A stretch of DNA of 64,000 bases. Source: Diphasiastrum complanatum. Its lineage: Eukaryota; Streptophyta; Lycopodiopsida; Lycopodiales; Lycopodiaceae. Location of the stretch: positions 25,105,874-25,169,873 of the forward strand of contig CM055111.1 of assembly GCA_029204225.1 (NCBI GenBank), given 5' to 3'. The notes below the pieces were generated by a model. It was given only the letters and a program-made list of their open reading frames with translations, made no database searches and had not been told where the DNA came from. Shown piece by piece: positions 38,762 to 52,332 of the stretch. Both the position numbers and the translations under genes were made by a program. Each line of letters begins with the position of its first letter. Position 1 is the first letter of the stretch.

Positions 38762-39999
38762 TAATGACAATGAAAATGCACTCATAAAATGCAAAATTCT
38801 AGCCAAAACAACTCTGGTGACAAATTGACAGAATTGAATCACAAATGATTCGTGAAACTTTTCGCGACACTCAAATTGTTTCTATTCGAGTTGGATCAAT
38901 CAGGTTTTATAACGCAACCAAACAAAACAAAACGAATTCTAGAAGAAAACGAAACGAAACAAAGTGAAGCGAAACTTGCACTAACATTGATTCATGCTAG
39001 AAGCACAGATCGTGAAACTACACAAAATGAAATGAAACGAAATAATTCGCGACAAGATCAATCAAGCAATCAAGCTCTGTAATGAGATGAGATGAGATGA
39101 AACAGAACGAAACAAAACAAAACCTAGGTGAGCCTCTGAGATTGATTTATCCTTATTGCCAGGCGATCATGAAACGAAACACGAAGCGAAAGGATTCGCG
39201 AACATGATCAGTTCATCAGGAATTCAGATGTGATCGCTGGTCACTGCCGGCTGTATCACTCCTACAATCCTTCAGAGAGTAGTCAGAACAACCAATCTAC
39301 ATTAACAGATGAAATCAAACCAAAGATGTAGAATTAGAATGAACAAACGAATCAGACACATGAATAGTAGCAGACTAATTTACATACAAGATCATGCAAT
39401 CATCTAGAATAATAATGTGCACAACAGCTACAAAATTATCTATTGATTTTTCTTATTCTTTCAAGCACTGCACACAGATCCATGCAATGCGTTGGTGAGA
39501 GAGAAATATATTCTCTCACAAATTCGAGTCTTGCTTACTAGTGGACCTTGGATCTACAGATCCTATTACAAAAATAGCCTCGCACGCAGGCGGATTCGTG
39601 TTCTGTATATTTCATCTTCTGACAATTGCCTTGCTTACTAGCATTAGACTTTAGACATCAGACTTACTGTAATGTGCATCAATCAGAAAGTATATAGTTT
39701 GCGAACAATTTTGTGTCACATTCTTGTAACTTACATATTAGAAGGATTAAACATCTATAACTAAATTGCAAATTACAAGAGTGGCAGATTAGCCACGATC
39801 TAAAACTTTTTGATGATGTCATGATATCAGATCAAATATCTGCACCCAATGGCAATTGGCTGATATTCTTGTTGGCTGTTCGTGGAGCACGACTGATTTT
39901 GTGTCTTGTCGTGTCGTGTCGTGTCGTGTCGCCTTTTTGTCAAAGGTTCAAAATTGAAAGATAGCAAAGTTTTGGCATTAGAAACAAAATGTTTCTTCA
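38762..39999 (-). repeat. 5' LTR of copia F
   Basis: Inner end TAATGACAATG (TGATGACAATG in the 3' copy); outer end TGTTTCTTCA, followed by the duplication CACTC. Has four GTGTC units at 39911-39930, where the 3' LTR has fewer, and the CGAAA pentamer cluster at 38905-39190. Confidence 0.9.
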
Positions 40000-40004
40000 C
40001 ACTC

Positions 40005-40236
40005 CTGGGTCAATGAGAGTTTTCCAGGATCTCAGAGATATGACTAGTGGGAGATCCATCTCCATCTTAGTGCTCACACAAACTCAAGGGCGAGTAGTGT
40101 ACTATTGATACGTAGTGAATAGATGGCATGTGCTACCCAAAGATGATGTAACATAATCTATGACTCATCTTTCACCATGAGTATCTTTTGACTGTATTGG
40201 TCAAGTGGAAGATTGTTGGGATTTGTGCCCAATACA
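40005..40236. other. Right part of the short segment split by copia F
   Basis: Continuation of 33148-33282. Ends ATTTGTGCCCAATACA. The RNase H reading frame begins directly afterwards. No gene content. Confidence 0.35.
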
Positions 40237-40521
40237 TTGCTAAAGTGCATCAAGGAAGATGATCTACCAATGATCAAGTGTGATAACATCTCGGCCCAAG
40301 CTCTTGCCAATAATCCCATCTTTCATGCAAGAAGCAAGCACATAGAAGTGGCACACCATCTTGTGAGAGAAAAGCTTATTGGAGGAGAAATCTATTTGGA
40401 GCATGTCAACTCGTCCTCTTGTATTGCCGATCTACTCACCAAGCCTTTGAGCAAAAGTGCTTTCATCAAGCATAGATCTAATCTTGGAGTTATATCAAGA
40501 TCAATGCTTAAATCTTCATAG
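40237..40521 (+). pseudogene. Copia C RNase H C-terminal part (separated half)
   Basis: Plus-strand end of a pol ORF: IKCDNISAQALANNPIFHAR, SKHIEVAHHLVREKLIGGEI, CIADLLTKPLSKSAF and the terminal RSMLKSS stop. It aligns with residues from about 1222 to the C-terminus of the intact D polyprotein. A polypurine tract (TAGGAGCAG) and LTR follow. Everything N-terminal is absent here, but the complementary half lies inverted at 53956-57635, ending at the equivalent position. Together with the shared LTR and CCCAC flanks this suggests one element split by an inversion. Confidence 0.85.
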
Positions 40522-40539
40522 ATAATTTTTTAGGAGCAG

Positions 40540-41273
40540 TGTGAAGAATTGAAAAAGATTATCTATGTTAGATATAGGGGTCTTATGTTTTTTATATCAA
40601 GCATCTAAGTGTAGGATGTTGATAGGAACAAATTTGGCATAGATGGCAAATTATGCATTTCCACTTGTAATGCCACTATTGAGCCAAAATAGAGTAAGAG
40701 GCTAAGATCGTGCCAATTAGAGTGTAGACAAGTGTAATGCTTTTGTTTGATGAATTCTAAGAGGTCCAATAGGATTTAGAGGTGGAACCATGTGAGGTCC
40801 AATAGGAATTTGAGGTTTGCTTGAAAATAGTCCAATAGAATTCAGAGGTGCATGGATCAATGGTCCAATAGGATTAAGAGGTGACAAAGTGTGGTCCAAT
40901 CATAGTTAAGCATAGTGGTAGCTCGTGGATCTACTAGTATCATTGTACTCCTCATTTTGGATCTAATTGATTTGGAGATTGTGTGGATTTTGAGTGTTAT
41001 TGAATTTCTAGCTTTCTCTCTCTACCCGAGAGGTCATGATGATTTTCTCTCTCTACCCGAGGAGAGCAGCTTGTTTTTACTTAGAATAATTTTTGAATAC
41101 TTCCCACATGTGTGAGTGAGAGTTGGAAGTGATTGAATGCATGTAGTAGTGTGTTTTGCCATAGAATCAAAGATAGATCTTGAATCTCAATCTAGTCTTG
41201 ATCTTGGTGCATCTACACACCTTAGGAGATCACAAGTACATGTTGTGGACAATCCACACGTGTGAAATCTACA
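40540..41273 (+). repeat. 3' LTR of copia C (734 bp, plus orientation)
   Basis: TGTGAAGAATTG to GAAATCTACA, after the polypurine tract. Nearly identical to the LTR at 58392-59126 in the opposite orientation. Ends with CACACGTGTG at 41255-41264. Followed by CCCAC (41274-41278). Confidence 0.9.
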
Positions 41274-42470
41274 CCCACCTCCATAGCCATCTCTATGAAG
41301 GGGAGCTCCCTACACAAAATTGCCATTAGGGTCAATCACATCCAAAATCTTTGTGCGCCCATCATTGTTGTGCTCAATGGTGACCTCCACAGGCTTGCCA
41401 TCATGCAAGGATCAGAAGCCATCAGAATGGATGGGGCTTTGACACACGTCGAGTCCTCAGAGCCATCATGAGGACTAATGAAGCTGAATTCTTTGGTGAT
41501 GTTAAATGACTTTTCCTTCCCACCCTTTTTCTTCATCCTTAGCAGTGATGCTCACGATCCACAATATCAATCTGCCAACGAAAGGCCCCTTCGTAGCTAC
41601 ATAAACAACAGAAGAAGAAAAGGTTGTGATCCTCGATGGAGGTACAAACCCTTTGCCTTTGATTTGGCCCCTCAATTGATTATGCCAAGAGTTCTTGCAA
41701 TAATTTGCAACACACCCAAAAATCAGGTCATAGGAACCTCCAATGTTGCCACCTATTACACAACACGTTCTTGATGATGAAACTCACTCCACCAAAATTC
41801 CGACTGCATCCAAAGATAGTGTGTGTACAAGTAGATTTCCCTAATGATCCTTTCTTGGTACTTCAAATCATTATTCCACAATGGCTACCATCTCAAGCCA
41901 TTCCAAAACACAGAGACAAGCACCAAGCCTCACCTCACCTAGTGTCTCTCTCTAGAAGTATGAGCCTCAAGTATCCCACTATTTCCCCTTGAGTTCTAAC
42001 TAGTGAGTACCCTATCTAGGCTTTCTCAGTGCAGCCCTTGCTACACAACTCCACTTGTTCCAACTCCCAATGCCCTCCTTAACATTCAAGATGCAGCCTC
42101 CATGCTGCCATACTAAATGCCTTCCTTGACATTCAACATTCAGCCTCCATGCTGCCATAGTAAATGCCCCTTGGCATTCAAGATGCAGCCTCCATGCTGC
42201 CAAAGTCAAGCACCCAATGTTGTCTCTCTCGCAGAACCTTCTTGTTTTCGCTCTTCAAGATGCAGCCCTTGCTACACACCTCTGCTGGCACTATAGATTG
42301 AATTCCTTCAAGAATAATATTACAACACTTTAGCATGTATTGACGAACAAGACCCCATACTTGTTCCAACATCCCAACCTTCTTCCAATGACTCGGAACA
42401 TCCGAAAAATTTTGCCGCTCCACGGAACTTGAATCCCCCAATCAGTCTTCCTTGGTGTGTGGGCCCATAG
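41274..42470. other. Non-coding region with a short tandem repeat
   Basis: No supported gene; short open frames in this stretch resemble nothing I know. It holds the 47-bp tandem repeat at 42082-42218 and two outlying copies of TGCAGCCCTTGCTACACA (about 42029 and 42261). Confidence 0.5.
42082..42218. repeat. Tandem repeat, about 47 bp x 3
   Basis: Three copies starting at 42082, 42129 and 42174, each with CAGCCTCCATGCTGCCA, with small indels between units. Confidence 0.8.
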
Positions 42471-42473
42471 CCA

Positions 42474-42655
42474 TTGATGGAATCTGAGCGCTCAGAAACT
42501 GATATAGCTTGCTGAAGTAGTGCGATCTGTAGGCATTCATTAAACATATACCAAAATAGATGGAACACAGAAGCTCTCACTCTCTCAGTTCAAGAAACAT
42601 AGGAAACATAGGAGACAATGTTCCCAAAATAAAAATTACCAATTATGATATTCTA
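42474..42655. repeat. Dispersed repeat, copy 1
   Basis: About 180 bp beginning TGATGGAATCTGAG and containing AGAAACTGATATAGCTTGCT. The second copy is at 52936-53118 in the same orientation. Its edge meets the broken RNase H of fragment P. Probably part of an LTR; family unknown. Confidence 0.75.
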
Positions 42656-43226
42656 GCGTGATGTACTCGAATTTTTTGGAAGATAAGGAGATGGTATCTT
42701 GCTTTTTGGAAAGCCATGATACTACTCCATCACATAGAAAAGTGGAAAAGGCACTTGCTGATCTCCTATCCATCTTGTCACCTGCAAAATCCGAGTCACT
42801 ATAGGCTCTTAAGCCAAGATTAGTCCCTCTATACAAAATGCCAAAATTCTTAGTGGATGAAATGTATCTAAGAACTCTTTTGGCCATCTTCCAATGTGAA
42901 ACTAGAGGAATTTGCAAGAATTGGATTAACTTTCCAAAACTATAACTAAGATTAGGTCTAGTTATACCTAAATAAATCAAGGAGCTTATAAACCTTCTAT
43001 ATAAAGTGATGTCCTTAAAGGATGCTTCATCACCATCAATAGATGCTTTAACATGTTGCTCCATTGGTGTCTCAATGCCTTTACAAATCTTCATTCCAAA
43101 TCTATCTAGGATGAATGTAGCATACTTAGATTGACAAATGAAGCTAAAATCGCATCCTCTTGTAATTTCTATTCCCAGAATGAAGCTTAATAGCCCGAGA
43201 TCAACCATCTTAAACTCTTTTGCCAA
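42636..43226 (-). pseudogene. Copia P RT/RNase H fragment
   Basis: Open minus-strand frame: KEFKMVDLGLLSFILGIEIT, ILDRFGMKICKGIETPMEQH, SLIYLGITRPNLSYSFGKLI, AYSDSDFAGDKMDRRSASAF and SWLSKKQDTISLSSKKFEYI. The RNase H Glu of SSTEAEY is replaced (SSKKFEY). Truncated left by the dispersed repeat and right by insertion of LTR Q. Confidence 0.88.
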
Positions 43227-43234
43227 AGCAATTT

Positions 43235-43886
43235 TGTTGGATTTATCTCCTCTACTCTCCTAACTGCGTATTTAGTGTGTGTGTGGAAAATATAGCAAGT
43301 ATCAGAAGCTTATCAAAGTTAGACATATTAGATGCTTTCATGCATCGATTCTTTGTATTGTTAATAATTGGCTTATCACCTTTTACAAATTGGATTAGCT
43401 TTGTGAAGCACGCGATTTTGTCCGCTATTGTCTTGTGCTCACCTGCATTATTGGCCTGTATATTTTGCTATACTTAATCTGATTATAGCTCTGTTTGTTC
43501 TGCGTTCAGATTTGTGTCAATTTTGCAATGTTTTTTCTACATTATGTTTGACTTCTTATTGCCTAATCTGGTAGTATGCTCTTCACAAATTATTATTAGT
43601 CTAGCTGTTCGCGACTAATATTTAGTCTTGTCTTTTGTGACTAATTCACGATTGACAATCAATCTAGCTGTTTGCGATAAATTATCATGATGTCTTCATG
43701 CTTAATGTTTGGCTACGTAATCAGATCGAAAATGATTTCTATCACTAATGTTTTGTTCGAGTCTGATAGGCATAGTCATGCTTAAGGACAGAGTGAGATA
43801 GCTCATTCTGTTGTGCATGAACACTTTCCATTCGTGTTCATTTCTTTTTGAGCTACTTTCGTTTCTCACACCCCTCTTTCCCAACA
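43235..43886 (+). repeat. 5' LTR of copia Q (652 bp)
   Basis: TGTTGG...CCAACA termini directly followed by the PBS. It interrupts the RT of fragment P. The partner LTR is missing. Confidence 0.88.
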
Positions 43887-43899
43887 TGGTATCAGAGCT
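43887..43899 (+). promoter_or_regulatory. Primer-binding site of copia Q
   Basis: TGGTATCAGAGCT, perfect initiator tRNA-Met type, directly after CCAACA. The leader to the gag ATG is short (143 bp). Confidence 0.92.
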
Positions 43900-44042
43900 A
43901 TTTTCTATAGCCTAATAAGCTTCCACAATAACAAGACTCTACTAGCCGATAGAGTAATTGTCTTCTTGTTCTGTAATTTAGCACCAGATTTTCATACTTA
44001 AGTCACTGATAGTTATTCCTATCACCTAGACTAATCTTCCAC

Positions 44043-46085
44043 ATGGATTCCCAAGGGAAAGTCAGTCCTATCATGGACAAGCTTGATGGAGCTAATTACC
44101 GTCTATGGAAATTTAAGATGAAAACAGTGCTAATGGCTAAAGAATTGTATGATGTTGTTACAGGTGCACAAGGGAAACCCGAAGCAGATGATGCAGCAAT
44201 CGTCAAATGGAAGCTAAAGGATGGCAAAGCTTTCACGCTGATCATCCTCAACATTTTGGATACTCATATCGGCTATGTATCCGAGGCCCAGACATCCAAA
44301 GAAGTTTTGGACATCTTGGGCACACTATATGAAGTGCAAGATATAGCTTCCAAGCTACATTTCAGGAAGAAATTTTACTTTTCAAGATGACGAATGGTGA
44401 TTCCTTGCAGAATCACATCAACCAATTCAAGAACCTGCTGAAGCAAATGGGCGATGTTGGATCTGTCATAGATGATCAAGACGCAGTGATGCAACTGCTT
44501 ACAAGCTTTCTAAGCTCATACAACAGCTAGATGATGATCATCACAACACATCCAGAACTAACTCTTTCGAGAGTCATTACAATGTTGTTGCAAGAAGACA
44601 CGCGGAGGAATGAAGCCTCAAGTTCCTCAACCGCATTCTCACGCCTTGTACACCAGCAAGAGCATGACTAAGCAGAAGAAGAAGAAAGGCCCGAAGCAAT
44701 CAAAGCAAGACTAGAAACCATCATAGCACAAAGAACAGTCGAATTCACAAACAAAGAAGAAGCTGTTCTGTAGATATTACGAGCGAAACAACCACGAAAT
44801 TCAAGACTGCCGGATATTACAAGCTAAGAACAACAACAAGGGATAGTCGAATCAAGTGGTAGAGACAGCTACAGAAGTTCCATAGCCCATTCAACAAGCA
44901 TATCACGATGCCTTCATGACCAGCCATCAAGGAGCATCCAATAACAGTGCTTGGTTTCTGAATTCCGGTCCACTCAGCATATGACTAGTCTCATTGGTTC
45001 TTTCGAGTCCTATACACCACCCTACGATACCAACAAATATGTTCACCTTGGCGATAATAGCACACAAGCTATTAAAGGTGAAGGTACTGTAAGATTAAGC
45101 TTTGCAAATGATCAATCTAAGCTACTTTCTAAAGTCCTATATGTACCAAATTTATCTACAAATCTGCTCTCTGTAAGCAGAATCACAGATCTAGGACATA
45201 GAGTAGAATTCGAATGTGATCAATGCAAAGTAGTTGATAGGACATGCAAGATCCTAGCACTCGAAAATAGGCATGGATACTTGTATAGATTAAGTCATTG
45301 CTTTTCTGCGCGCTCAGAATTTCTATTCAAGCAAATAAAAGTTTACTTTGGCATTATAGATTTGGTCACTTGAATCATGTTGTTGTACAACAAATGTCTA
45401 GACAATCTATTGTTCTTGATCTAGACTATCATCGTGATAAAGTCGAGTTACTTGTCTGTCATGACTGTCTAGTTGGTAAGCAGACTAGGAAACCATTTAA
45501 ATCAAGCCATCAACATACTGCTAGAGGATTGTTAGACATTGTACATTCAAATATTTGTGGCCCGATGAAAAATCCTTCGCTGAAGGATGCAAAGTATTTT
45601 ATAACTTTTATTGATGAATTCTCCAGAAGGACTATGGTGTACTTTATCAAGAAGAAATCAGAAGCTTTCAATTGCTTTAGAATCTTCAAGGAGCGTGCAG
45701 AAAAAGAGACTAGAAGGATGATCAAGCCCCTCAGGTCAGACAATGGTGGAGAATATATCTCTACCGAGTTTAAGGAGTACTCCTTACAGTCCTCAGTCTA
45801 ATGGCTTAGCCGAGAGGAAGAATCGTACCCTAGTTGAATCAGCCAAATGTATGCTAGCGAATGCATCATTGCCCAAGAGCTTCTAGGCCAAAGCACTCTC
45901 CACTACAGCTTACATCTAGAACAGATGTTCGACCAAGGACCTCTCAGGCAAGACACCCCATGAGGTGTGGACAGGCTCTATGCCTTTTGTGAAAAATCTA
46001 AGAGTGTTCGGATGCATTGCCTATGTGTAGATCTCAAAAGACACAAGGAAGAAATTGGACTTCCAAGGTCTCAAGACCAAGGCCA
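44043..46085 (+). pseudogene. Copia Q gag-protease-integrase, decayed
   Basis: ATG at 44043: MDSQGKVSPIMDKLDGANYR, LWKFKMKTVLMAKELYDV. Frameshift near 44385; Gag continues to about 44830 with a damaged knuckle (CRYY for CRYC). Protease reads NSGP for DSGA near 44960. Pre-integrase LLWHYRFGHLN and CHDC lie near 45340-45470. Integrase keeps the Asp of RSDNGGEY and the Glu of LAERKNR, but the first catalytic Asp is Asn (VHSNICGP, about 45550). Ends after RVFGCIAYV and RKKLDFQGL at about 46085; RT and RNase H absent. Several stops and shifts. Same clade as 3300-4475. Confidence 0.88.
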
Positions 46086-46215
46086 TTATCCATTAATTAG
46101 CTAACACTAAGCAGATTCTTGGTTAACTTAGGAACATAAAGAACATTCTCAAGATTCATCCTTTTGGATGATCCAACATACAATGGAATGGTTCCTATTC
46201 CACTTATCTTACATT
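46086..46215 (-). pseudogene. Copia protease-region scrap
   Basis: Minus strand reads QECKISGIGTIPLYVGSSKR and NVLYVPKLTKNLLSVS, the segment just after the protease active site in elements such as J. Only about 43 codons; joined to Q on the left and to LTR-like DNA on the right. Confidence 0.75.
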
Positions 46216-46675
46216 CTTGTTGTGGGTATTTCATGTACAATAATAAATTAGTGGGTTCCACCACTAAAACTATTGTTGGCCAAGCCTTACCAAGTGGGCC
46301 CTGCCACATTACAGTAGAGCAATAAGTGCGAGGCATTGGCTTCCAACATGTATAAGCCCAGCCACCAATGAGCACAAGTAATTAAATAGTTTAAGTTGTT
46401 TTCTAGTGACTTGGGCCTTAGGTGCAAATAAATTAAAATAAGTTAAAGGCCCAAAATCTAAGTTACAGGGTTGAGTCAAAGTCAGATGGTGGTAGGTGGG
46501 GTGTGTTTCTTTGTGCACCACTAGATCTTTTGTGTTTCTTTGGAAGGGCTAGGATTGCAATCCTTGCCATTTCAAGTAGCCAATAGGATGAATGGGACAA
46601 GGGCCTCCCCAAGAATAAAAGGGCACCATTTTACTCATTTAACATTCTCAATCTAAGGAGGAAACTCTATTGTTT

Positions 46676-46681
<6 letters not shown>

Positions 46682-46769
<88 letters not shown>
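46682..46769. repeat. (CT)n microsatellite
   Basis: 44 pure CT units, 199 bp from a GA tract of similar size. Confidence 0.95.
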
Positions 46770-46773
<4 letters not shown>

Positions 46774-46964
46774 ATTCTTCCTCATCTAGATTTGTCGTGT
46801 CTTAAGAACAGAATACTACAAATAAACAGTCTCTTTAATAAACAAGGTTTTTTTACTTGCCCAAGCTTCAAAACTCTTAATAAGTTGGGTGCACCAAAAA
46901 CCCTAACCCTAGCTTGTCTATGTAAGGGCATGTGATACCATTTTGTAATCACTTTTCATTGTAA

Positions 46965-47082
<118 letters not shown>

Positions 47083-47424
47083 CCTCCTCCTACCTTTCTT
47101 ACTTTGTGAAGCTCTCCTTTTTTTTATTGTGTATGATTGATTGTGGATGAATGAATGCTCATTTGTTATTGTTTAATCATGCTATCACATTTTAGATTGA
47201 TCATTAGCACTTGCTTTCATCCAACTAATCCACAAAATCATACATTAGCAAAATAGGTGTTAGAAATCCCTTTGGAGTGGTCATTAGGATCCATTGGGTA
47301 GGATTTTCCTTTCATTGTTCACCTCCCTTGAGAAGATCAACCTTACTGAGAGGAGAAGATCTAGAGCCAAAGAAGCCTAGATTCCAAGAAACCATGATCC
47401 AAGAAGAGGATCAACCTAAAACCA

Positions 47425-48875
47425 CAGATTGGTTCCTTCACTCTTTTGTCTCTAAGATTTTGAGTTGGGACCCTAACTTTCTTTCTTTCCCTGCAATAGT
47501 TCTCATTGCTAGTCACATTTTGGCTGCCTCCCCTGTCTTTTTCTCTTCCATCTTCTCAGTTTCTGTCTCTCTTCATTCCTCTTTGGCTCGGCTTATTAGA
47601 CGCTTCCTTTGGGCTAAAAACGGCCTTTTCTATCCTAGTCTGTTTGTTCGGCCCCTACCCAAGATGGTGGTCTGGGAATCCATGATCCACATATTAAGAA
47701 TACCTCTTTGATCCTCTGACAATTGTCCTCCTTGGTGCTTCCTTTCCAACATTGGCATTTCATCCTTCTCCAATTGTCTAATTCCATTGTGGTCTCTCTC
47801 CTCCTAGAGCATTCCCTTTCTTTTCGCTCTCTTCTTTCTTTTGGGGGCTCTTTTAAGTTTAAAGGCCCTTTTATTCTTCATAACTTGGCCTCTTCTTTCC
47901 TTGACTTCCGACATATTTTTTTCTTGGACAAGCCCCTTGTTGTTGCCATCCAATGAGCCCATTTGGACTTCCTCCCTCTTTCCCCCTACATCTCCATCCC
48001 TCTTTGCTCATCATCCTCGTCTTTCTCTTTCCCTTGCTCACAAAGGCCTCCTCTGTGTCGACCAAATTTGCTAGGTGCCATTCCAATACCTTCTTCATTC
48101 TCAGCCTCTTTCTTCTGCGGAGCACTCTCTCCTCCAATTGGCTTCTACTTCTACCCTTGGTCTTTCTTTCACCCCTCCTTCTGTAGGTTTTCGATGGGTG
48201 GGTACTTGTTCTTTCTTCTTCTTCTTTAGACTACCAAGCTACGTTTCTTCGATTTTCCCTTCTCTCTTCCCAGATTTTTTCAATACCGCTTGGTCTCGTT
48301 CTGATCCTCCTGTTTTTTGGCGTTCTCGTCTCAAAACCGCCTCTTCCCTTCTCATCGCTAAGTTTTGTTATTTCTTTCTGACCACCTTTGTCCACTTTGC
48401 CAGCTGGAGGAAGAAACTGTTCAACATCTATTTTACCATTGTCGTCAAGACTTGTGGTTGGAAGTCCGCCGCCTCCTTAGTTGCTGGTGCACTATGCCTC
48501 CATTTGTGGCTAACATTATTTTGCTGGGGGATCCGCTTGCTATGCATAGTTCCTCACTTCCTTTCTTGCATCTTTGCAGGCTTTCTGTTTTGTGGCTGAT
48601 ATGGTTGACACGTAACAGGTAGGTTTTTGATGGCTCTACTTTGCCACTGTTCGCTACTACATGTCTGCGGTTTGCTATGTATTTTTCCATTGTCATTTAG
48701 TAGTTATGGACTGCCTCCATGTATGGTGTGCTGAAGTCCTTTTTTATCTTAGAACTGCTTGCTTCCTTTCTGGAGGCGGTTTATTGTGATGGCCTTTGAT
48801 GCCATGTACAGCTTTTTTGTACTTGTACATTAGTGAAAATTTAATAGTATACTTAACCTTTGCAAAAAAAATAAA
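47425..48875 (+). pseudogene. L1-type LINE 3' end: RT tail and zf-RVT
   Basis: Plus strand. The RT C-terminal thumb region (LSFPAIVLIASHILAASPVF, ARLIRRFLWAKN) lies at 47470-47640, followed by disrupted linker frames. The zf-RVT zinc motif of plant L1 elements (CPLCQLEEETVQHLFYHC) lies at 48380-48440, then LIWLTRNR near 48600. The 3' untranslated region ends in an A-run at 48865-48872. 5'-truncated, frameshifted in several places, with EN and catalytic RT absent. Typical 5'-truncated LINE insertion. Confidence 0.82.
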
Positions 48876-50672
48876 ATATTGAATTGTATACAAATATTAG
48901 CTCTGAATTAATTACACATTAATATGGGCTGCAGGTTAGACTACACAAATTTGTTTTCACCCTATTGCCAATTAATATGCGCTTCATTGTGTGAATCTTT
49001 CAAAATTAATCAAACACAATATTATAAAGACTTTAATCCATATTCAATTTACAAAACATAAGTTTTTAAAAAAATATTGACATCTACAATAAAATGAAAT
49101 CATTTCACATTTAAAGTAAAAACTAATATGAGCCAATGTTTGGGAAAACTCTTTGGCGTTATCAACTATTTATCCATATACACAAGTCATGTATCATTCT
49201 TTTGAAATTAATATAGAGAGAATCCAAAATTTGGGAAAGCCTTGTGAATCCTAAAGTTATTAAAAATTGTCTAAAACAACCTACTAAAACAAAATGTCTA
49301 AGGTACAAAAATGTGAAAAAATTTGGCTTGTCATCTAATTTCATGCACTAATTTAATGAAATCTTAGCATTCAACTTACAACTTAAACTATCATGATTAC
49401 TTCAATGACAAATATGTTACTATAACCAGGGCCAACAGATAATGTCACCTAGAATGCTATTGTCTTACTATGCAAATCATCACATACTTGTAGGATTTCT
49501 AAAAAGTGTAATAGTAACAATAGAAAGCCAGCAAGAAAGTGCTGATTTTTGCTGGAAGTTTTCCAACTCATAAAGGGTCTTCTCAGCAACAAGGGCCCAT
49601 GGATCCTGTAAATGATTCTACTTACCTTAGCTCCTCATGCATAGAAGCTTTTGCAGTTTCTTTAGATAAGTAGCATTTCTAGAATATATTAGCTATACTC
49701 AACAAGTCTAGAAAACCGGTAGAAGCAACTTGTATGACCATGATTTTTGATAATTTATGCAAGGGTTATCATGCAAAATATATTTCGCTTTGGAAAAGCT
49801 TCACATTATCCTTGTAAAAGAAGCTGGGAGAACTCTCATGCCTTACCATATTATGGGGCTTACTTCTCACTATCCATTGTATTTTTTTTAACTGCCTTTT
49901 TAAAGGTATATGCCCCATATACTATGATCTCATTTTTATGAGGCAAGTTTGGCTATTTCGATTCTCATGCGTGCAACATTCTAGAGGCTTAGTAGCATTC
50001 TTTCCATATGTAAAAAGTGATGATACCGACATTTTTGTACCCTTTGTAGGAATGTTGGGCTTCATCAGATTAGCAAAAAATTACCAAAGACAATCAAAAA
50101 GCTAGTTGAAATTAATGGTATTGGATGGTAACTTAACTTTGAATAACGACGCTTCATGCAGTGAATGTGCTATTATACAGTGTACACTAGAAAGATAAAA
50201 TGACACGAAAAAAATAAATTACCAATGCATGTCATAAAATTTCAGTGGATGAAAATTATAAAAATTTTGTTTGGTCTACTTCCAAATGGTTTCTCAATAG
50301 CAATCACAATTAGTTCCAACATCATGAAAATAATCCATGCTGCAAACAGTGTAATGTTCTCAAGTCAATTATATTATCGGATTTAGAGTCCAAAACAAAA
50401 TGCACCAATATGTGGCTTCACTTACTAAAAATGCATTTTAAATATGTATCCAAGGAGCATGCAAGGTTAATGGGAAATCGAACCCCAAGCAAAACCAAAA
50501 TGTGGCATATTTCACATGAACTACCTCTCAAGGTGACATCAATATAGTAACTCATGTTATTGCTGCACATGTTCATATCTACATCTTGCACCAAAATGAG
50601 TAGCTCTTGTTGGGGTTTAGGGTTTTTAACCACTTGTTAGCAAATTTACAAAGCACTTGCATTTTTCGGATC
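48876..50672. other. AT-rich region with no supported gene
   Basis: No retroelement motif, LTR edge or convincing ORF. A 71-codon minus-strand frame at 50418-50633 is not recognisable. This and 51545-52935 are the best candidates for non-transposon DNA in the window. Confidence 0.5.

Positions 50673-52332
<1,660 letters not shown>

Larger units (their letters stand above)
33283..39999 (-). mobile_element. Copia F, complete LTR retrotransposon (6.7 kb) with target duplication
   Basis: Both LTRs (33283-34534 and 38762-39999), PBS, gag-pol and polypurine tract are present in one orientation. A 5-bp duplication CACTC flanks it at 33278-33282 and 40000-40004. It interrupts a short unassigned segment. 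The LTRs differ by many substitutions and small indels, so it is not recent. Coding is frameshifted. Confidence 0.92.

Noticed and set aside
40915-41115. 66-codon frame conserved in two places (also 58551-58751)
   Set aside because: Conserved because the two sequences are near-identical LTR copies; no coding evidence.
42082-42218. Possible CRISPR-like array
   Set aside because: Three contiguous tandem units without unique spacers, in a plant genome; not CRISPR.
46899-46912. AACCCTAACCCTAG resembling plant telomere repeat
   Set aside because: Only two units, inside LTR-like DNA; too short for telomeric or interstitial telomere array.
47953-48622. Several overlapping plus-strand frames that might suggest a host membrane protein
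   Set aside because: Leu/Ser/Phe-rich translations of a decayed LINE; the zf-RVT motif and A-tail identify the source.
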